DNA of 64,000 nucleotides from Salinisphaera japonica YTM-1 (GTDB lineage: Bacteria; Pseudomonadota; Gammaproteobacteria; Nevskiales; Salinisphaeraceae). This document shows positions 8,324 through 17,229 of the stretch, piece after piece (positions within the stretch are counted from its first letter, which is position 1; each line of letters begins with the position of its first letter). The position numbers were made by a program, and so were the translations under genes. The stretch lies in assembly GCF_003788585.1 (NCBI RefSeq), contig NZ_AYKG01000001.1, forward strand, positions 208,409 to 272,408. Reading direction: 5' to 3'. The notes under the pieces are model-generated. The model worked only from the letters and a program-made list of their open reading frames with translations, did no database searches and had not been told where the DNA came from.

Positions 8324-10165
8324 ATGTCGCAGACGTTCGATTTCATCGTGGTGGGGGGCGGCTCGGCCGGCGCGATCGTGGCCGCGCGATTGTCCGAGGA
8401 CGCGAATTGTCAGGTCGCACTCGTCGAGGCGGGCAAGCAGCCGCCGGCCGAGGAGATGGTGCCGGCCGCCTGTTCGGCGCTACAACTCAACCCCGACACC
8501 GACTGGATGTATACCGCCGATGCCGGGCGGGCCGGCAAAGGCCTGCGGGACGGGCGCATGATGATGCCGCGCGGCAAGATGCTGGGCGGCTCGTCGGGGA
8601 TCAATTACATGGCCTATGTCCGGGGCCACCCGGGTGATTTCGATGCCTGGGCCGAGGCCGGCGCCGAGGGCTGGCGCTACGACGATGTCTTGCCGTATTT
8701 CAAGAAAAGCGAAGGCCTGGTGCCCAACGAGGCGATCACCATCGACGACGCCGCCCACAATACCAACGGCCCACTGGGCGTTTCGGTGCGTGCGCCGATC
8801 ATTCCCGGAGCCGCCGAATTCGTGGATGCCGCCGAGGCCGCGGGCATTCCGCGTGGCGACTATAACGGCCGCGAGCGCGGCGGCGCAGACGGCGTGGTAT
8901 CGCTGTTCCAGACGACCACCCGCGATGGCAAGCGCTCGAGCACATATCGCGCCTTCATTCAGGGGGATGCCGAGGCACGGGCCAACCTGACGATCATCAC
9001 CGACGCCCATGTTCAGCATATCGTGCTCGATGATTCTGCCGAGGCGCCGCGGGCCAGCGGCGTTGTTTATACCGCAGCCGACGGCGAACGCCATACGCTG
9101 ACCGCGGCCCGCGAGGTCATCGTGTCCGCGGGCACGATCGGCTCGCCGCATCTGCTGCTACTGTCCGGCATCGGCCCGAAGGACGAGCTGGCCGCGGCCG
9201 GCGTGGATTGTCGTGTGGATTCGCCGCACGTGGGCAAGCACCTCAAGGATCATGTCCACGTCGCACTTTGCTTCCCGGCCCCCGGTGTCGGCATCTCCAT
9301 GACCGAAATCGGTCTGTCGTTCGGTGCCGATGCCCTGCGCGCACCCGATGGTCCACTCCCGGCCGATCCGGCCGAAGATGCGGATATGTCCGACGAACTG
9401 GTCGCGGTGAAAGAAGAAGCCGATCGACGGTTTTCGGCCTGGGCGAGCGAGGGCCAGGGCATGATCGCCTCCTCGCTGTATGACGCCGGTGCCTGGTTTT
9501 CGACCGGGCTGGGCGATCATCACAGCCACGATGCCCAGATCGGTTTTTTTGCCTCGGGCTATAACCGGGATCTGTGGGCCGGCTGTATGCGGGTCGACCC
9601 CGAGCAGTATTTCGACGATGTGGGCAAACGTCTGGGCGATGACGCCGAGACCGTGATGCTGTTGGCCAACCCGGTCCAGCCGCACAGCGAAGGCCAGATC
9701 ACGCTGGCCGATCGTCAGGCCGACACGCCGCCGAACATCGACATGAATTACTTCGGCGATGATCACGATATGCCGGTGATGATTGCCACCGTGCGCCGCG
9801 TGCTGGATATCGCCGAGAATTGGCCGAGCCATCGCGAGCTGGGCGCGCCCCTGTTCCCGCCGTTTCTGGCTGACAAACATGGCCATGCCCACGGCGATAC
9901 GCCCAGTGATGCCCTGCTCGAAGACTTGGCGCTGCACTATGCCTGGACGGTCTATCACCCCACCACCACCTGTCGTATCGGTGATGTGGTTGACCCGCAG
10001 CTGCGTGTTTACGGTACCGCCGGCCTGCGCGTGGCCGATGCCAGCGTCATGCCGAACGTCGTCAGCGGCAACACCAACGCCGCAGCGATGATGATCGGGG
10101 AGAAGGCCGCCGAGATGATCGCCCGCGAACACGGCGTGCGTCTGAACCAGTTCGTCGGCGCTTGA
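8324..10165 (+). CDS. GMC-family FAD oxidoreductase (choline-dehydrogenase-like)
   Basis: This 613-residue flavoprotein carries the ADP-binding VVGGGSAGAIVAARL motif (about residues 8-22), GMC signature 1 (PRGKMLGGSSGINYMAYVRG, about 83-102) and signature 2 (SAGTIGSPHLLLLSGIG, about 268). The C-terminal active-site segment has HPTTTCRIG and VVSGNTNAAAMMIGE, where His and Asn act in hydride transfer from an alcohol to FAD. It is longer than choline dehydrogenase BetA (about 560) through an insert around residues 330-400, so substrate is uncertain: a primary alcohol or polyol is likely. An aldehyde dehydrogenase gene lies 480 bp downstream on the opposite strand. The ribosome site is strong. 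Confidence 0.9.
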   Translation: MSQTFDFIVVGGGSAGAIVAARLSEDANCQVALVEAGKQPPAEEMVPAACSALQLNPDTDWMYTADAGRAGKGLRDGRMMMPRGKMLGGSSGINYMAYVRGHPGDFDAWAEAGAEGWRYDDVLPYFKKSEGLVPNEAITIDDAAHNTNGPLGVSVRAPIIPGAAEFVDAAEAAGIPRGDYNGRERGGADGVVSLFQTTTRDGKRSSTYRAFIQGDAEARANLTIITDAHVQHIVLDDSAEAPRASGVVYTAADGERHTLTAAREVIVSAGTIGSPHLLLLSGIGPKDELAAAGVDCRVDSPHVGKHLKDHVHVALCFPAPGVGISMTEIGLSFGADALRAPDGPLPADPAEDADMSDELVAVKEEADRRFSAWASEGQGMIASSLYDAGAWFSTGLGDHHSHDAQIGFFASGYNRDLWAGCMRVDPEQYFDDVGKRLGDDAETVMLLANPVQPHSEGQITLADRQADTPPNIDMNYFGDDHDMPVMIATVRRVLDIAENWPSHRELGAPLFPPFLADKHGHAHGDTPSDALLEDLALHYAWTVYHPTTTCRIGDVVDPQLRVYGTAGLRVADASVMPNVVSGNTNAAAMMIGEKAAEMIAREHGVRLNQFVGA

Positions 10166-10284
10166 GGCAAGACTTCAGGGCCTGTCGTCATGACGTGAGC
10201 CGACCCACCGGCTGCCGGCGGGGCGCGGCGCCCGGTCACGACAATGCCGGCGCCGCGCAGGGCCGTTTGTTGTAGAGAGCGCTG

Positions 10285-10506
10285 TCAGACCACGGCGCCC
10301 ACGGCACGGCTGACATCGGCCGGGCCTTCGTATTCTTCGTCGGCGATGATCTCCAGCGTATGGCGTACATCCAGCGGCGCATCGTTGTTGGTGGCGTAAT
10401 CCTGCAGCGTTTGCTTGGTCGCCGGATAAGCCACACCGGCCAGGTGTTCCTGAATCTTGGCGGCACTGGCATGTGCCGGATTGGACATGAATTCGTTCTC
10501 GGCCAT
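10285..10506 (-). CDS. DUF2795 domain protein (73 aa)
   Basis: The start at 10506 gives MAENEFMSNPAHA and has GGAG six bases upstream; a longer frame to 10575 has no such site. The body fits DUF2795: KIQEHLAGVAYPATKQTLQD, LEIIADEEYEGPADVSRAVG. Small proteins of this family are common in halotolerant and soil bacteria; function is not known. It is convergent with the GMC gene and about 140 bp downstream of the aldehyde dehydrogenase gene on the same strand. Confidence 0.85.
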   Translation of the reverse strand: MAENEFMSNPAHASAAKIQEHLAGVAYPATKQTLQDYATNNDAPLDVRHTLEIIADEEYEGPADVSRAVGAVV

Positions 10507-10646
10507 TGAAGGCTCCGGTGTTGGGTTAGGTGACAGATCGGTTGGCGGGCGAGGGCTTGACCGACAAGTGCGCAAGCCCGCCCGAGGAGCGATGACAAAC
10601 GACGGGATGTCGAAACGCCGCCGTCGTTGTCGTCAGCGCATCACTT

Positions 10647-12023
10647 CTATTGCGCGATCATCAGTGATTTCGTGTTTACGAACTCCCGCATGCCGAAACC
10701 GCCGTGCTCGCGGCCGTAGCCGCTGTTCTTCACGCCGCCAAACGGCAGGTTGGGCTGGGCGATGTAGTAGCCGTTGATGCTGACCATGCCGGTATCGAAC
10801 TCGTCGCGAGCCAGGCGTACCGCGCGCGCTTCGTCCTCGCTGAAGATACCGCCGCCCAGGCCGTAGACCGAGTCGTTGGCGATACGAATGGCATCGGCCT
10901 CGTCCTTGGCCCGGATGAGCGCGGCCACCGGCCCGAACAGCTCGTCGTCGTAGGCCGGCATGCCGGGTTTGACGTTTTCGAGCACGGTCGCGGGGTAAAA
11001 ATAGCCGTCGTGATCCGGCACCTCGCCGCCGACCAGGCACGTCGCGCCTTTTTCGATCGATTGCTTGACCTGCTCGTGCAGGTCATCGCGCAGATCCTTG
11101 CGCGCCAACGGACCAAGCTGGGTGTTTTCGTCGGACGGATCACCAAAAGCGATCTGTTTCATCTGCTCCAGATACGCATCGCGGAACTGGTCATAGACCT
11201 CGTCGACCACGATGAAGCGCTTGGCCGCCACACAGGTCTGGCCCGCGTTGACGATCCGGCCCATGACACAGGCCTGTACCGCTTTTTTGATATCGGCGTC
11301 TGCCAATACGAGGAAGGCATCGTTGCTGCCCAGCTCGAGCACGGTCTTTTTCAGGTGCTGTCCGGCATCAGCAGCGATCTTGCGGCCCGTGGCCGCACTG
11401 CCGGTGAAGGTCACACCGCGCACCAGGGGATGAGCTGTGACCTGGCTGGCCTGAGAGTCCTGGATATAGAGCACGCTGAAGACGTCTTTGGGCACGCCGG
11501 CTTCGATCATGATCTCTTCGAGCGCCTCGGCACAGCCCCAGACGTTGGGCGCGTGCTTGAGCAACACAACGTTACCCGCGGCCAGGTTGGCCACGGCATA
11601 GCGCACCACCTGATAAAACGGAAAATTCCAGGGCTGGATACCGAAGATGATGCCGATCGGCTGGTGACTGACCAACGCGCGCCCGCCTTCCAGCTCGCGG
11701 TCCTCGTCGGCCAGTTCGGTCGGCGCGTTATCAGCGGTGTAGTGGCAGATCGCCTGACACAAGTCGATCTCGCCCGGGCCCTGGTTGATGGGCTTGCCCA
11801 TCTCCTCGGTCATCAGCGCACATAGCCGATCCTTGTGCTCGGCCAGTTTGTCGCCCACGCGGCGCAGAATCTCACCGCGATCCTCGACCGACTTGGCGCG
11901 CCAACCTGCAAACGCCTGGTGACTGGCCTGGATCCTGTTTTCCAGCGCATCGTCAGAGATTGTCTGAAACTCACGAACGACCTGGCCGTTGGCCGGATTG
12001 ATGCTCTTGATGCTTGTCGACAT
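10647..12023 (-). CDS. NAD(P)-dependent succinate-semialdehyde dehydrogenase-like aldehyde dehydrogenase
   Basis: The 458-residue protein is closest in pattern to the Sad/YneI type of succinate-semialdehyde dehydrogenase. It has QPWNFPFYQVVRYAVANLAAGN (Rossmann region), FTGSAATGRKIA, the general base in LELGSNDAFLV and the nucleophile in NAGQTCVAAKRF (about residue 265). The start at 12023 (MSTSIKSINPANG) fits the family and has an AGGT site upstream; an upstream in-frame start would add 23 unlikely residues. It would oxidise an aldehyde to an acid, possibly the product of the neighbouring GMC alcohol oxidase, although the genes face each other and need not be co-regulated. Confidence 0.88.
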   Translation of the reverse strand: MSTSIKSINPANGQVVREFQTISDDALENRIQASHQAFAGWRAKSVEDRGEILRRVGDKLAEHKDRLCALMTEEMGKPINQGPGEIDLCQAICHYTADNAPTELADEDRELEGGRALVSHQPIGIIFGIQPWNFPFYQVVRYAVANLAAGNVVLLKHAPNVWGCAEALEEIMIEAGVPKDVFSVLYIQDSQASQVTAHPLVRGVTFTGSAATGRKIAADAGQHLKKTVLELGSNDAFLVLADADIKKAVQACVMGRIVNAGQTCVAAKRFIVVDEVYDQFRDAYLEQMKQIAFGDPSDENTQLGPLARKDLRDDLHEQVKQSIEKGATCLVGGEVPDHDGYFYPATVLENVKPGMPAYDDELFGPVAALIRAKDEADAIRIANDSVYGLGGGIFSEDEARAVRLARDEFDTGMVSINGYYIAQPNLPFGGVKNSGYGREHGGFGMREFVNTKSLMIAQ

Positions 12024-12169
12024 ACGAACTACCTGTTGGATTTGAATGCCATCGGCGACGACCGTGGTTGCCGCGTGGCATGACACACCCACAATACATA
12101 AAATGCGGCACGGTCAAGACGACACGCTGACTTGTTATCGTGTCGCCTGTTTCAAAGCCGTTCTGGATC

Positions 12170-12616
12170 ATGACCCGCCCCTGCCCCTGTCAATCCGGCC
12201 TGGCGTACACGACTTGTTGTGGCCTCTATCATCGCGGCGCATCCGCGCCGTCGCCCGAGGCGTTGATGCGGGCGCGTTATAGCGCGTACGTGTTGAATGA
12301 AACCGCGTTCCTCAAGGCCAGCTGGCATGCAGACACCTGCCCGACAGAGGTGACGCCCAACGGCGACCTGCGCTGGTGCGGCCTGATCATCACGGCGCAT
12401 GAGCACGCCAGCGAGCGCGGCCGCGTGCATTTTCAGGCCACCTATCAGGATGCCGGCGGCTTCGCCTTGCTCGATGAAGACGCTCGTTTCGTCTTCGAGG
12501 CCGGCCACTGGCTGTATCTTGACGGCACGCCGAGCGTGTCGCGCCTGCGCCCCGGCCGCAATGACGCCTGCCCCTGCGGCTCGAAGCGCAAGTTCAAGAA
12601 ATGCTGCGCGCGCTGA
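12170..12616 (+). CDS. YchJ-family SEC-C motif protein
   Basis: This 148-residue protein has a SEC-C zinc-binding motif at each end: CPCQSGLAYTTCC near the N-terminus and CPCGSKRKFKKCC at the C-terminus. Between them is the NTF2-like YchJ core (LMRARYSAYVLNETAFLKASWH, then VHFQATYQDAG). I start at 12170 (MTRPCPCQSG), matching the family; an earlier ATG at 12140 adds ten residues. The family binds zinc, but no function has been assigned. Confidence 0.9.
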   Translation: MTRPCPCQSGLAYTTCCGLYHRGASAPSPEALMRARYSAYVLNETAFLKASWHADTCPTEVTPNGDLRWCGLIITAHEHASERGRVHFQATYQDAGGFALLDEDARFVFEAGHWLYLDGTPSVSRLRPGRNDACPCGSKRKFKKCCAR

Positions 12617-12684
12617 TCGAGCGGCCCCGCGTATTGCCGTCTTCGTTATGATCGTCGTGTCGATCGGCTGATCAGGAGCTGCCA

Positions 12685-13503
12685 ATGACCGAATCCCAAT
12701 CCCAGACCCGCCCATTCGCCGTGATCACCGGCGGCAACCAAGGCATAGGCTACGAGCTGGCCGCCCAGTTTGCGGCCAACGGCCACGACATACTCATCAG
12801 CGCCCACGGCGACGGCCTGCCCGAGGCGGCCGAACGCCTCGGACAGCACGGGACCACCATCACGACCGCCAAGGCCGACCTGACAACCTACGACGGCGTC
12901 GAGGCCTTATACGCCGCGATTTGCGAAACAGATCGCCCGGTCGACGCACTGGTTCTCAATGCCGGCCTGGGCCTGGGCGGGCATTTCGTCGGCGGTACCG
13001 CGCTGGACGACGAGCTACGCCTGATCGCACTCAACGTGACCTCGACCGTCCATCTGGCCAAGCGCGTGGCCCCGGACATGGTTGCGCGCCGGGCCGGACG
13101 CATCCTTGTCGTGTCCTCCGTGTCTGCGACCACGCCGACACCATTCGAGGCGGTTTATGGCGGCACCAAGGCTTTCGGTCTGTCCTTTGCCGAAGCACTG
13201 CGCAACGAGCTGGCCGAGCACGGCGTGAGCGTAACCGCCCTGCTGCCGGCCCAGACCGAGACCAACTTCTTTCATCGCGGCGATATGGACGACACGGCGA
13301 TCGGCGCCGGCGACAAGAACGATCCCACCGAAGTCGCCCGTCAAGGCTACGACGCCCTGATGGCCGGCCAGGACAAGGTCGTGGGCGGCGACTGGTCGGC
13401 CAAGTTCAAGGGCAACGTCACCAACAAGATCCTCACCGAAGAACAGAAAGCCGATGCTCACCACGACCTGGCGCGCCCGGGCTCGGCCGAGGCCAACGAT
13501 TAA
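12685..13503 (+). CDS. Short-chain dehydrogenase/reductase (SDR)
   Basis: This classical SDR of 272 residues has the cofactor motif TGGNQGIGYELA (about residues 15-26), LVLNAGLGLGG (near 88), the catalytic Ser in LVVSSVSATTP and the YGGTK pair (about 155-159). The substrate cannot be told from the sequence. It follows the ychJ-like gene by 68 bp and may be cotranscribed with it. A ribosome site (AGGAGCTGCCA) marks the start. Confidence 0.9.
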   Translation: MTESQSQTRPFAVITGGNQGIGYELAAQFAANGHDILISAHGDGLPEAAERLGQHGTTITTAKADLTTYDGVEALYAAICETDRPVDALVLNAGLGLGGHFVGGTALDDELRLIALNVTSTVHLAKRVAPDMVARRAGRILVVSSVSATTPTPFEAVYGGTKAFGLSFAEALRNELAEHGVSVTALLPAQTETNFFHRGDMDDTAIGAGDKNDPTEVARQGYDALMAGQDKVVGGDWSAKFKGNVTNKILTEEQKADAHHDLARPGSAEAND

Positions 13504-13546
13504 GCGGGCCTCCGTCTGAATTTTCCGCGTTCTGGTATGCCCCGGC

Positions 13547-13935
13547 TCAGCTTGCCGGAGCGATCACCTTGTCACGGTAGCTTTCGACGATGCTCATGAA
13601 TTCGTCGACCTCGGCACCTGGGACGCCCACTTGATAAAGCGAATTGCGTATCTCGTGGGCCGTGACGTCGAACTCGAACTGCGACAGCCCCAAGTGGCTG
13701 TGGGCCTCGAACATATCGCGCCCCGGATAACAGGCCGGCCCGCCGCACACCTCAATACTCCAGGCCGTTACCATGAACTTATAGCCGGCCTTGTAGGGCG
13801 TGTCGTGGAAATCTTTGACCTTGTCGTTGGCGTTATTGAGCGTGGCGTTGGTATGTAGCCGGTCGATGAGATAATCGACGGCACTGGCGATTGGGTAGGC
13901 GCCCCCAACCGGTCGTAGAGCGTTTGTTCGGCCAT
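13547..13935 (-). pseudogene. Truncated hemoglobin (group I-like), frameshifted
   Basis: From the ATG at 13935 the frame reads MAEQTLYDRLGA and then leaves the globin pattern. One frame over, GAYPIASAVDYLIDRLHTNA, AGYKFMVTAWSIEVCGGPACY, the proximal-His region DMFEAHSHLGLSQFEFD and VPGAEVDEFMSIVESYRDKV follow to the stop. Adding one G to the G5 run (13902-13906) would restore one 130-residue protein starting MAEQTLYDRLGGAYPIAS. The rest of the gene is well kept, so this is either a recent mutation, an assembly error or, less likely, slippage. Functional copies bind O2 or NO. Confidence 0.8.
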
Positions 13936-14052
13936 GATCAGCTCCTGTTCTCGCACCACAGTTTGTTTCGATCGACAACGTTCTGGTTGCCGTCGATCAT
14001 TCTTGATAGCACGCGTTTTGAGAAGCTTGAAATACGTCTTTCGCTGTAGAAG

Positions 14053-15282
14053 CTAGAGGGTGTCGTTTTTTTCATCAGCCGCGGCATTGCCGCGATCCAT
14101 GTCGGTGATGGCGGCTTCACCTTTCTGGGCCATGGATTCGAGCCGGCCGATCTGTTCGGACAGTTTGGGCAGCGCCTCGCGGCGATAGCGCGACACCTCG
14201 TCGATCGCGCCCAGCACGTCAGCGAAGGCGTTCTCCAGCTGTTCCATATCCAGCATGGCCGAGGCACTGCGGTTCTGGATATCCACGCCCTGCGAGCGCA
14301 GCTGCGAGGCCGTGCCGGCGATCATGTCCGAGGTGGTCTTGTTGAGCGACTCTACCCGGTCGAGCACGAGGCGCTGGTTGGCAAGCGCCAGCGCCACGGT
14401 CACGGCCACGTTCAGGGCCGACACGGTGACGTTGAGCGCGCGGTCCACGCCGCGCATCAGCTCACGGTTGTTGCGAATGACAACTTCCAGGGCCAGCACG
14501 CCCTGCTGGCTGACGGCCAGCTGCTGCTGCAGGTCAACCACGCGCTGGCGCAGCGGGAAGATGAGTTCTTCCTCGATGAAGCGACGTTTGGCGTTGTCGG
14601 TGTCGAGGCCGTCGCCGGCCTTGACCAGCCGTTGATCGATGAGCTGACCGAGCGCGATCTGGCGTTTGAGTTGGGACAGGGTCGCCCGCATGGCGTCCTG
14701 GTCGTCGGCCAGGGTGACGTTGTCGCGGGCCAGCATGTCCTTGCCGGATTCCAAGTCACGAATGATGGCGTCGATGGCTTCCTGCGCGGTTTCGAACTTC
14801 TGGAAATAGCGTTGCAGCCGGTCGCCCACACCCGGAATGAAGGATAGACGCCGCGCCAGGCCCGAGTCGCGCAGCTTGTGGCGATTGGGATCGAGATCGG
14901 TCATGCGCCCGCGCAGGTCGGTCAATGCCTTGGCCACGGGGCCGCCGTCCTCGCCGTGCTGGGCCAGCTGACGGATCGGGGTCTGGAGCATCGCACTGCG
15001 ATGGGCGGCCTGGCGCTGGATTTCAGCGCCCATGCCGTCCACGGCCTCGCGCTTGGCGTGTGCGGCCGCGGCCTGCTCGTCGTCCATGGCCAGCACATCG
15101 GCCACGAAGGCATCGGCCGTGGCGGCCAACTCCGGGTCTTCGGGCTCGGCTGCCGGAGGCGCTTCGGGCGCGGTATCCGGCGTCTGGGCATCAATATCGC
15201 GTGCAATCTCGTCGATGGGTAACGACAGGCTGAGCGGGCTGGCCGAGGCTGTGCGATTGTCGGGTTGGGTCGGATCACTCAT
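14053..15282 (-). CDS. TelA-family protein (toxic anion resistance family)
   Basis: The 409-residue protein fits the TelA family associated with tellurite and colicin/phage-type resistance: a variable acidic N-terminus of about 100 residues, then FIPGVGDRLQRYFQKFETAQ (about 150), KDMLARDNVTLADDQDAM, and a long helical region with LQQQLAVSQQGVLALEVVIRNN and VDRALNVTVSALNVAVTVALA. It is 15 bp downstream of the gene for a membrane protein, so the two form an operon. The biochemical role of the family is not settled; membrane or envelope stress is the usual context. Confidence 0.9.
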   Translation of the reverse strand: MSDPTQPDNRTASASPLSLSLPIDEIARDIDAQTPDTAPEAPPAAEPEDPELAATADAFVADVLAMDDEQAAAAHAKREAVDGMGAEIQRQAAHRSAMLQTPIRQLAQHGEDGGPVAKALTDLRGRMTDLDPNRHKLRDSGLARRLSFIPGVGDRLQRYFQKFETAQEAIDAIIRDLESGKDMLARDNVTLADDQDAMRATLSQLKRQIALGQLIDQRLVKAGDGLDTDNAKRRFIEEELIFPLRQRVVDLQQQLAVSQQGVLALEVVIRNNRELMRGVDRALNVTVSALNVAVTVALALANQRLVLDRVESLNKTTSDMIAGTASQLRSQGVDIQNRSASAMLDMEQLENAFADVLGAIDEVSRYRREALPKLSEQIGRLESMAQKGEAAITDMDRGNAAADEKNDTL

Positions 15283-15297
15283 AGTCAGCTCTTTCGG

Positions 15298-16239
15298 TCA
15301 GCTCTTGTGGCCGTAACGCTCGGCCTGGGCAAGAAAGCGTTGCAGATCATTCAGCGCTTGATCGGCATCCAGGGCCGCCTGTGGCCGGTCGGTCTGTACG
15401 CGGGCCATGACGACGGCCGCGTTGTCCAGCGTGGTCATGGCCGCCTCGTTGCGGGCGGTGAGATCACCCAGGCGGCGCTCGGTATCGGTGACGAGCGCCA
15501 GCCGCTGATTCAACGCCTCACGTTCGTCGGCATGGCTCGTGTGTTTGGTTTGCTTGAGCCGGCGCCGGACATACGCCGTGTCGATACCGAGAACGCCCGC
15601 GGCCAGGCTGTGCATGGCGCCCAGGTTATCGGCGGCGGCCATACAGACTTCCCCCACCATCGCACGCGAGCGCCCATGGGTAAGCTCGCGCGCATCGAAC
15701 TTCGCTGCCAGCGTGTCGAGTACGCGGGTGTAGCGGGTATAAAGCCGATCCGCCTGGCCGGCCAGGTCGGCCCGCTGCACCTCGAGCAGGCGTTTCTTGG
15801 CCGCACACAAGGCCCGAACGACGTTATCAGCATCAACCGGCGGACGCTCCGGGTCCAGCTCTGCGGTGCCGGCTTCGCGTTCGGCGCGCTCACGCTCGGC
15901 CTGTTTGGCCCGGGCCTCGGCTTCGATACGAGCCTGATCCGACTGGTTCTTGCGACGGGCCAGCCAGCCACGCCAGCGCCGCTCCACCGGCACCTCGATG
16001 GCAATCGCCAACAGGCCCAGCACCCAGCCGTTGAAGCTCGGGCTGAAACCGCCCCAGAGCGAGGTCAACCATAGCGCAAACGCCAGAAACGGCAGGCCGA
16101 AAACATATCGCAGAATCGCGCGCCAGCGCGTGGGCGGTACAGCCGGCACGGCCATGCGCGGGTCGATCATGCCGATCAGGAACCAGGGCAAGCACGACAG
16201 AAACAGGCCGTAAGAAAATCCTTGTAGAAAACCGAACAT
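15298..16239 (-). CDS. Membrane protein cotranscribed with telA (XpaC-like)
   Basis: The protein has 313 residues. The first 80 or so contain three likely membrane segments (FLQGFSYGLFLSCLPWFLIG, ILRYVFGLPFLAFALWLTSLW and WVLGLLAIAIEV), followed by a charged helical linker (ARRKNQSDQARIEAEARAKQ) and a cytoplasmic helical domain. This layout, and the position directly ahead of telA, match proteins related to the XpaC group that are commonly paired with TelA. No enzyme motif is seen. The name is based on layout and neighbour, so I hold it loosely. Confidence 0.65.
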   Translation of the reverse strand: MFGFLQGFSYGLFLSCLPWFLIGMIDPRMAVPAVPPTRWRAILRYVFGLPFLAFALWLTSLWGGFSPSFNGWVLGLLAIAIEVPVERRWRGWLARRKNQSDQARIEAEARAKQAERERAEREAGTAELDPERPPVDADNVVRALCAAKKRLLEVQRADLAGQADRLYTRYTRVLDTLAAKFDARELTHGRSRAMVGEVCMAAADNLGAMHSLAAGVLGIDTAYVRRRLKQTKHTSHADEREALNQRLALVTDTERRLGDLTARNEAAMTTLDNAAVVMARVQTDRPQAALDADQALNDLQRFLAQAERYGHKS

Positions 16240-16337
16240 GAGCGCTTGTTATTGAGCCGTTGCCGAGTATTCCTTGTTATGGGGTGTATGGCGTCAAACA
16301 TCAAACCGGGCGCTGTCGGGTTGAACCCGCAGGCACG

Positions 16338-17222
16338 TCAGGGATAGGCGAAACGCACGGAGAGGCTGTTGTGATCGGATACGTCGGTCAGCGCCTCGGC
16401 GCCGATCCGGCCGGGCGTGATGACAGACAGGCCCCGATAATAGATATGATCCAGCGGCTGGTCGCCGTCGATTACGGCGCGGGTACGCGCATCGTCGGTG
16501 GCGTTAAAAACAGCCTTGAGCCCGGCTTGATGGACGGTCTTTTCAAGCAGACGGGTACGGGCCAGGCTACGGCTGTTCATGTCGCCAGCCAGAATGATCG
16601 GCCCGGCGTGCTGTTCCAGAAGCGCGCCGATCGCGGCGAGCTGATCGCTGTAGTCGTCGAGCGTGAGCCATTCGAAATTCAGCAAATGAGCGTTGATCAC
16701 GAGCAGGCGCGGGGCGCGGCCGGCGATCGGATATATCGTGGCCAGGCTGGCTTTCGGGGTAAGCCCGAATTCGCGGTGCTGGCTCACCAGGGCAATACGC
16801 CGGGTCGGCGCAACGCGCGAACCGGTAAGCACGCCGGTGGCCCGGCCGGACCCACAGCCCAGAATCGCGGCCGAAAAACTGGCCGCGAACACGCCGGTGA
16901 GCTGCGCGGCGGCCAGACGCTGGCTTACCGTCCCGCCGGATACGGGCGCACACACTTCTTGGAGCGTGACGAGATCTGCATCACGCAGCAGCCTGGCAAC
17001 GATTGCCCTGCCCCGGGCGCCGCCCCATTCGTCCGCCTGTGCTTTCTTGATATTCCAGTCGACGACACGGATATCGTTGGCCGATAGCGCCGTATTGCTG
17101 AAACCCGGGCCGGCCTGCGCCAGGCGTTGATCCGGCGAGGCCACACAGGCGGCAAGGCCCAGCGTGGCCACCAACAGGCCAACAACCGTCCGGCAGCGCT
17201 GCCCGACGGGCGCGCCTGACAA
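16338..17222 (-). CDS. Secreted endonuclease/exonuclease/phosphatase-fold lipoprotein
   Basis: The conserved fold is clear: DIRVVDWNIKKA at the start, LVTLQEVC with the metal-binding Glu, VINAHLLNFEW, IILAGDMNSRS and a final DVSDHNSLSVRF. It could be a nuclease, phosphodiesterase or phosphatase. The frame is open far into the upstream mscS gene, but a TTG at 17222, 8 bp past the mscS stop, would give an Arg-containing n-region, a hydrophobic stretch (VVGLLVATL) and a lipobox GLAAC. I chose this start because it makes a lipoprotein of 294 residues. A GTG at 17171 is an alternative but removes most of the signal. Confidence 0.82.
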   Translation of the reverse strand: MSGAPVGQRCRTVVGLLVATLGLAACVASPDQRLAQAGPGFSNTALSANDIRVVDWNIKKAQADEWGGARGRAIVARLLRDADLVTLQEVCAPVSGGTVSQRLAAAQLTGVFAASFSAAILGCGSGRATGVLTGSRVAPTRRIALVSQHREFGLTPKASLATIYPIAGRAPRLLVINAHLLNFEWLTLDDYSDQLAAIGALLEQHAGPIILAGDMNSRSLARTRLLEKTVHQAGLKAVFNATDDARTRAVIDGDQPLDHIYYRGLSVITPGRIGAEALTDVSDHNSLSVRFAYP

Positions 17223-17229
17223 GCGCCGA

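Noticed and set aside
10704..11825. 373-residue plus-strand frame
   Set aside because: Antisense of the aldehyde dehydrogenase gene; no family pattern or ribosome site.
8324..12023. Idea that the GMC oxidoreductase and aldehyde dehydrogenase are BetA/BetB of glycine betaine synthesis
   Set aside because: The GMC protein is longer than BetA with a central insert, the aldehyde dehydrogenase fits the succinate-semialdehyde type better, the genes are convergent, and no betI or choline transporter is adjacent.
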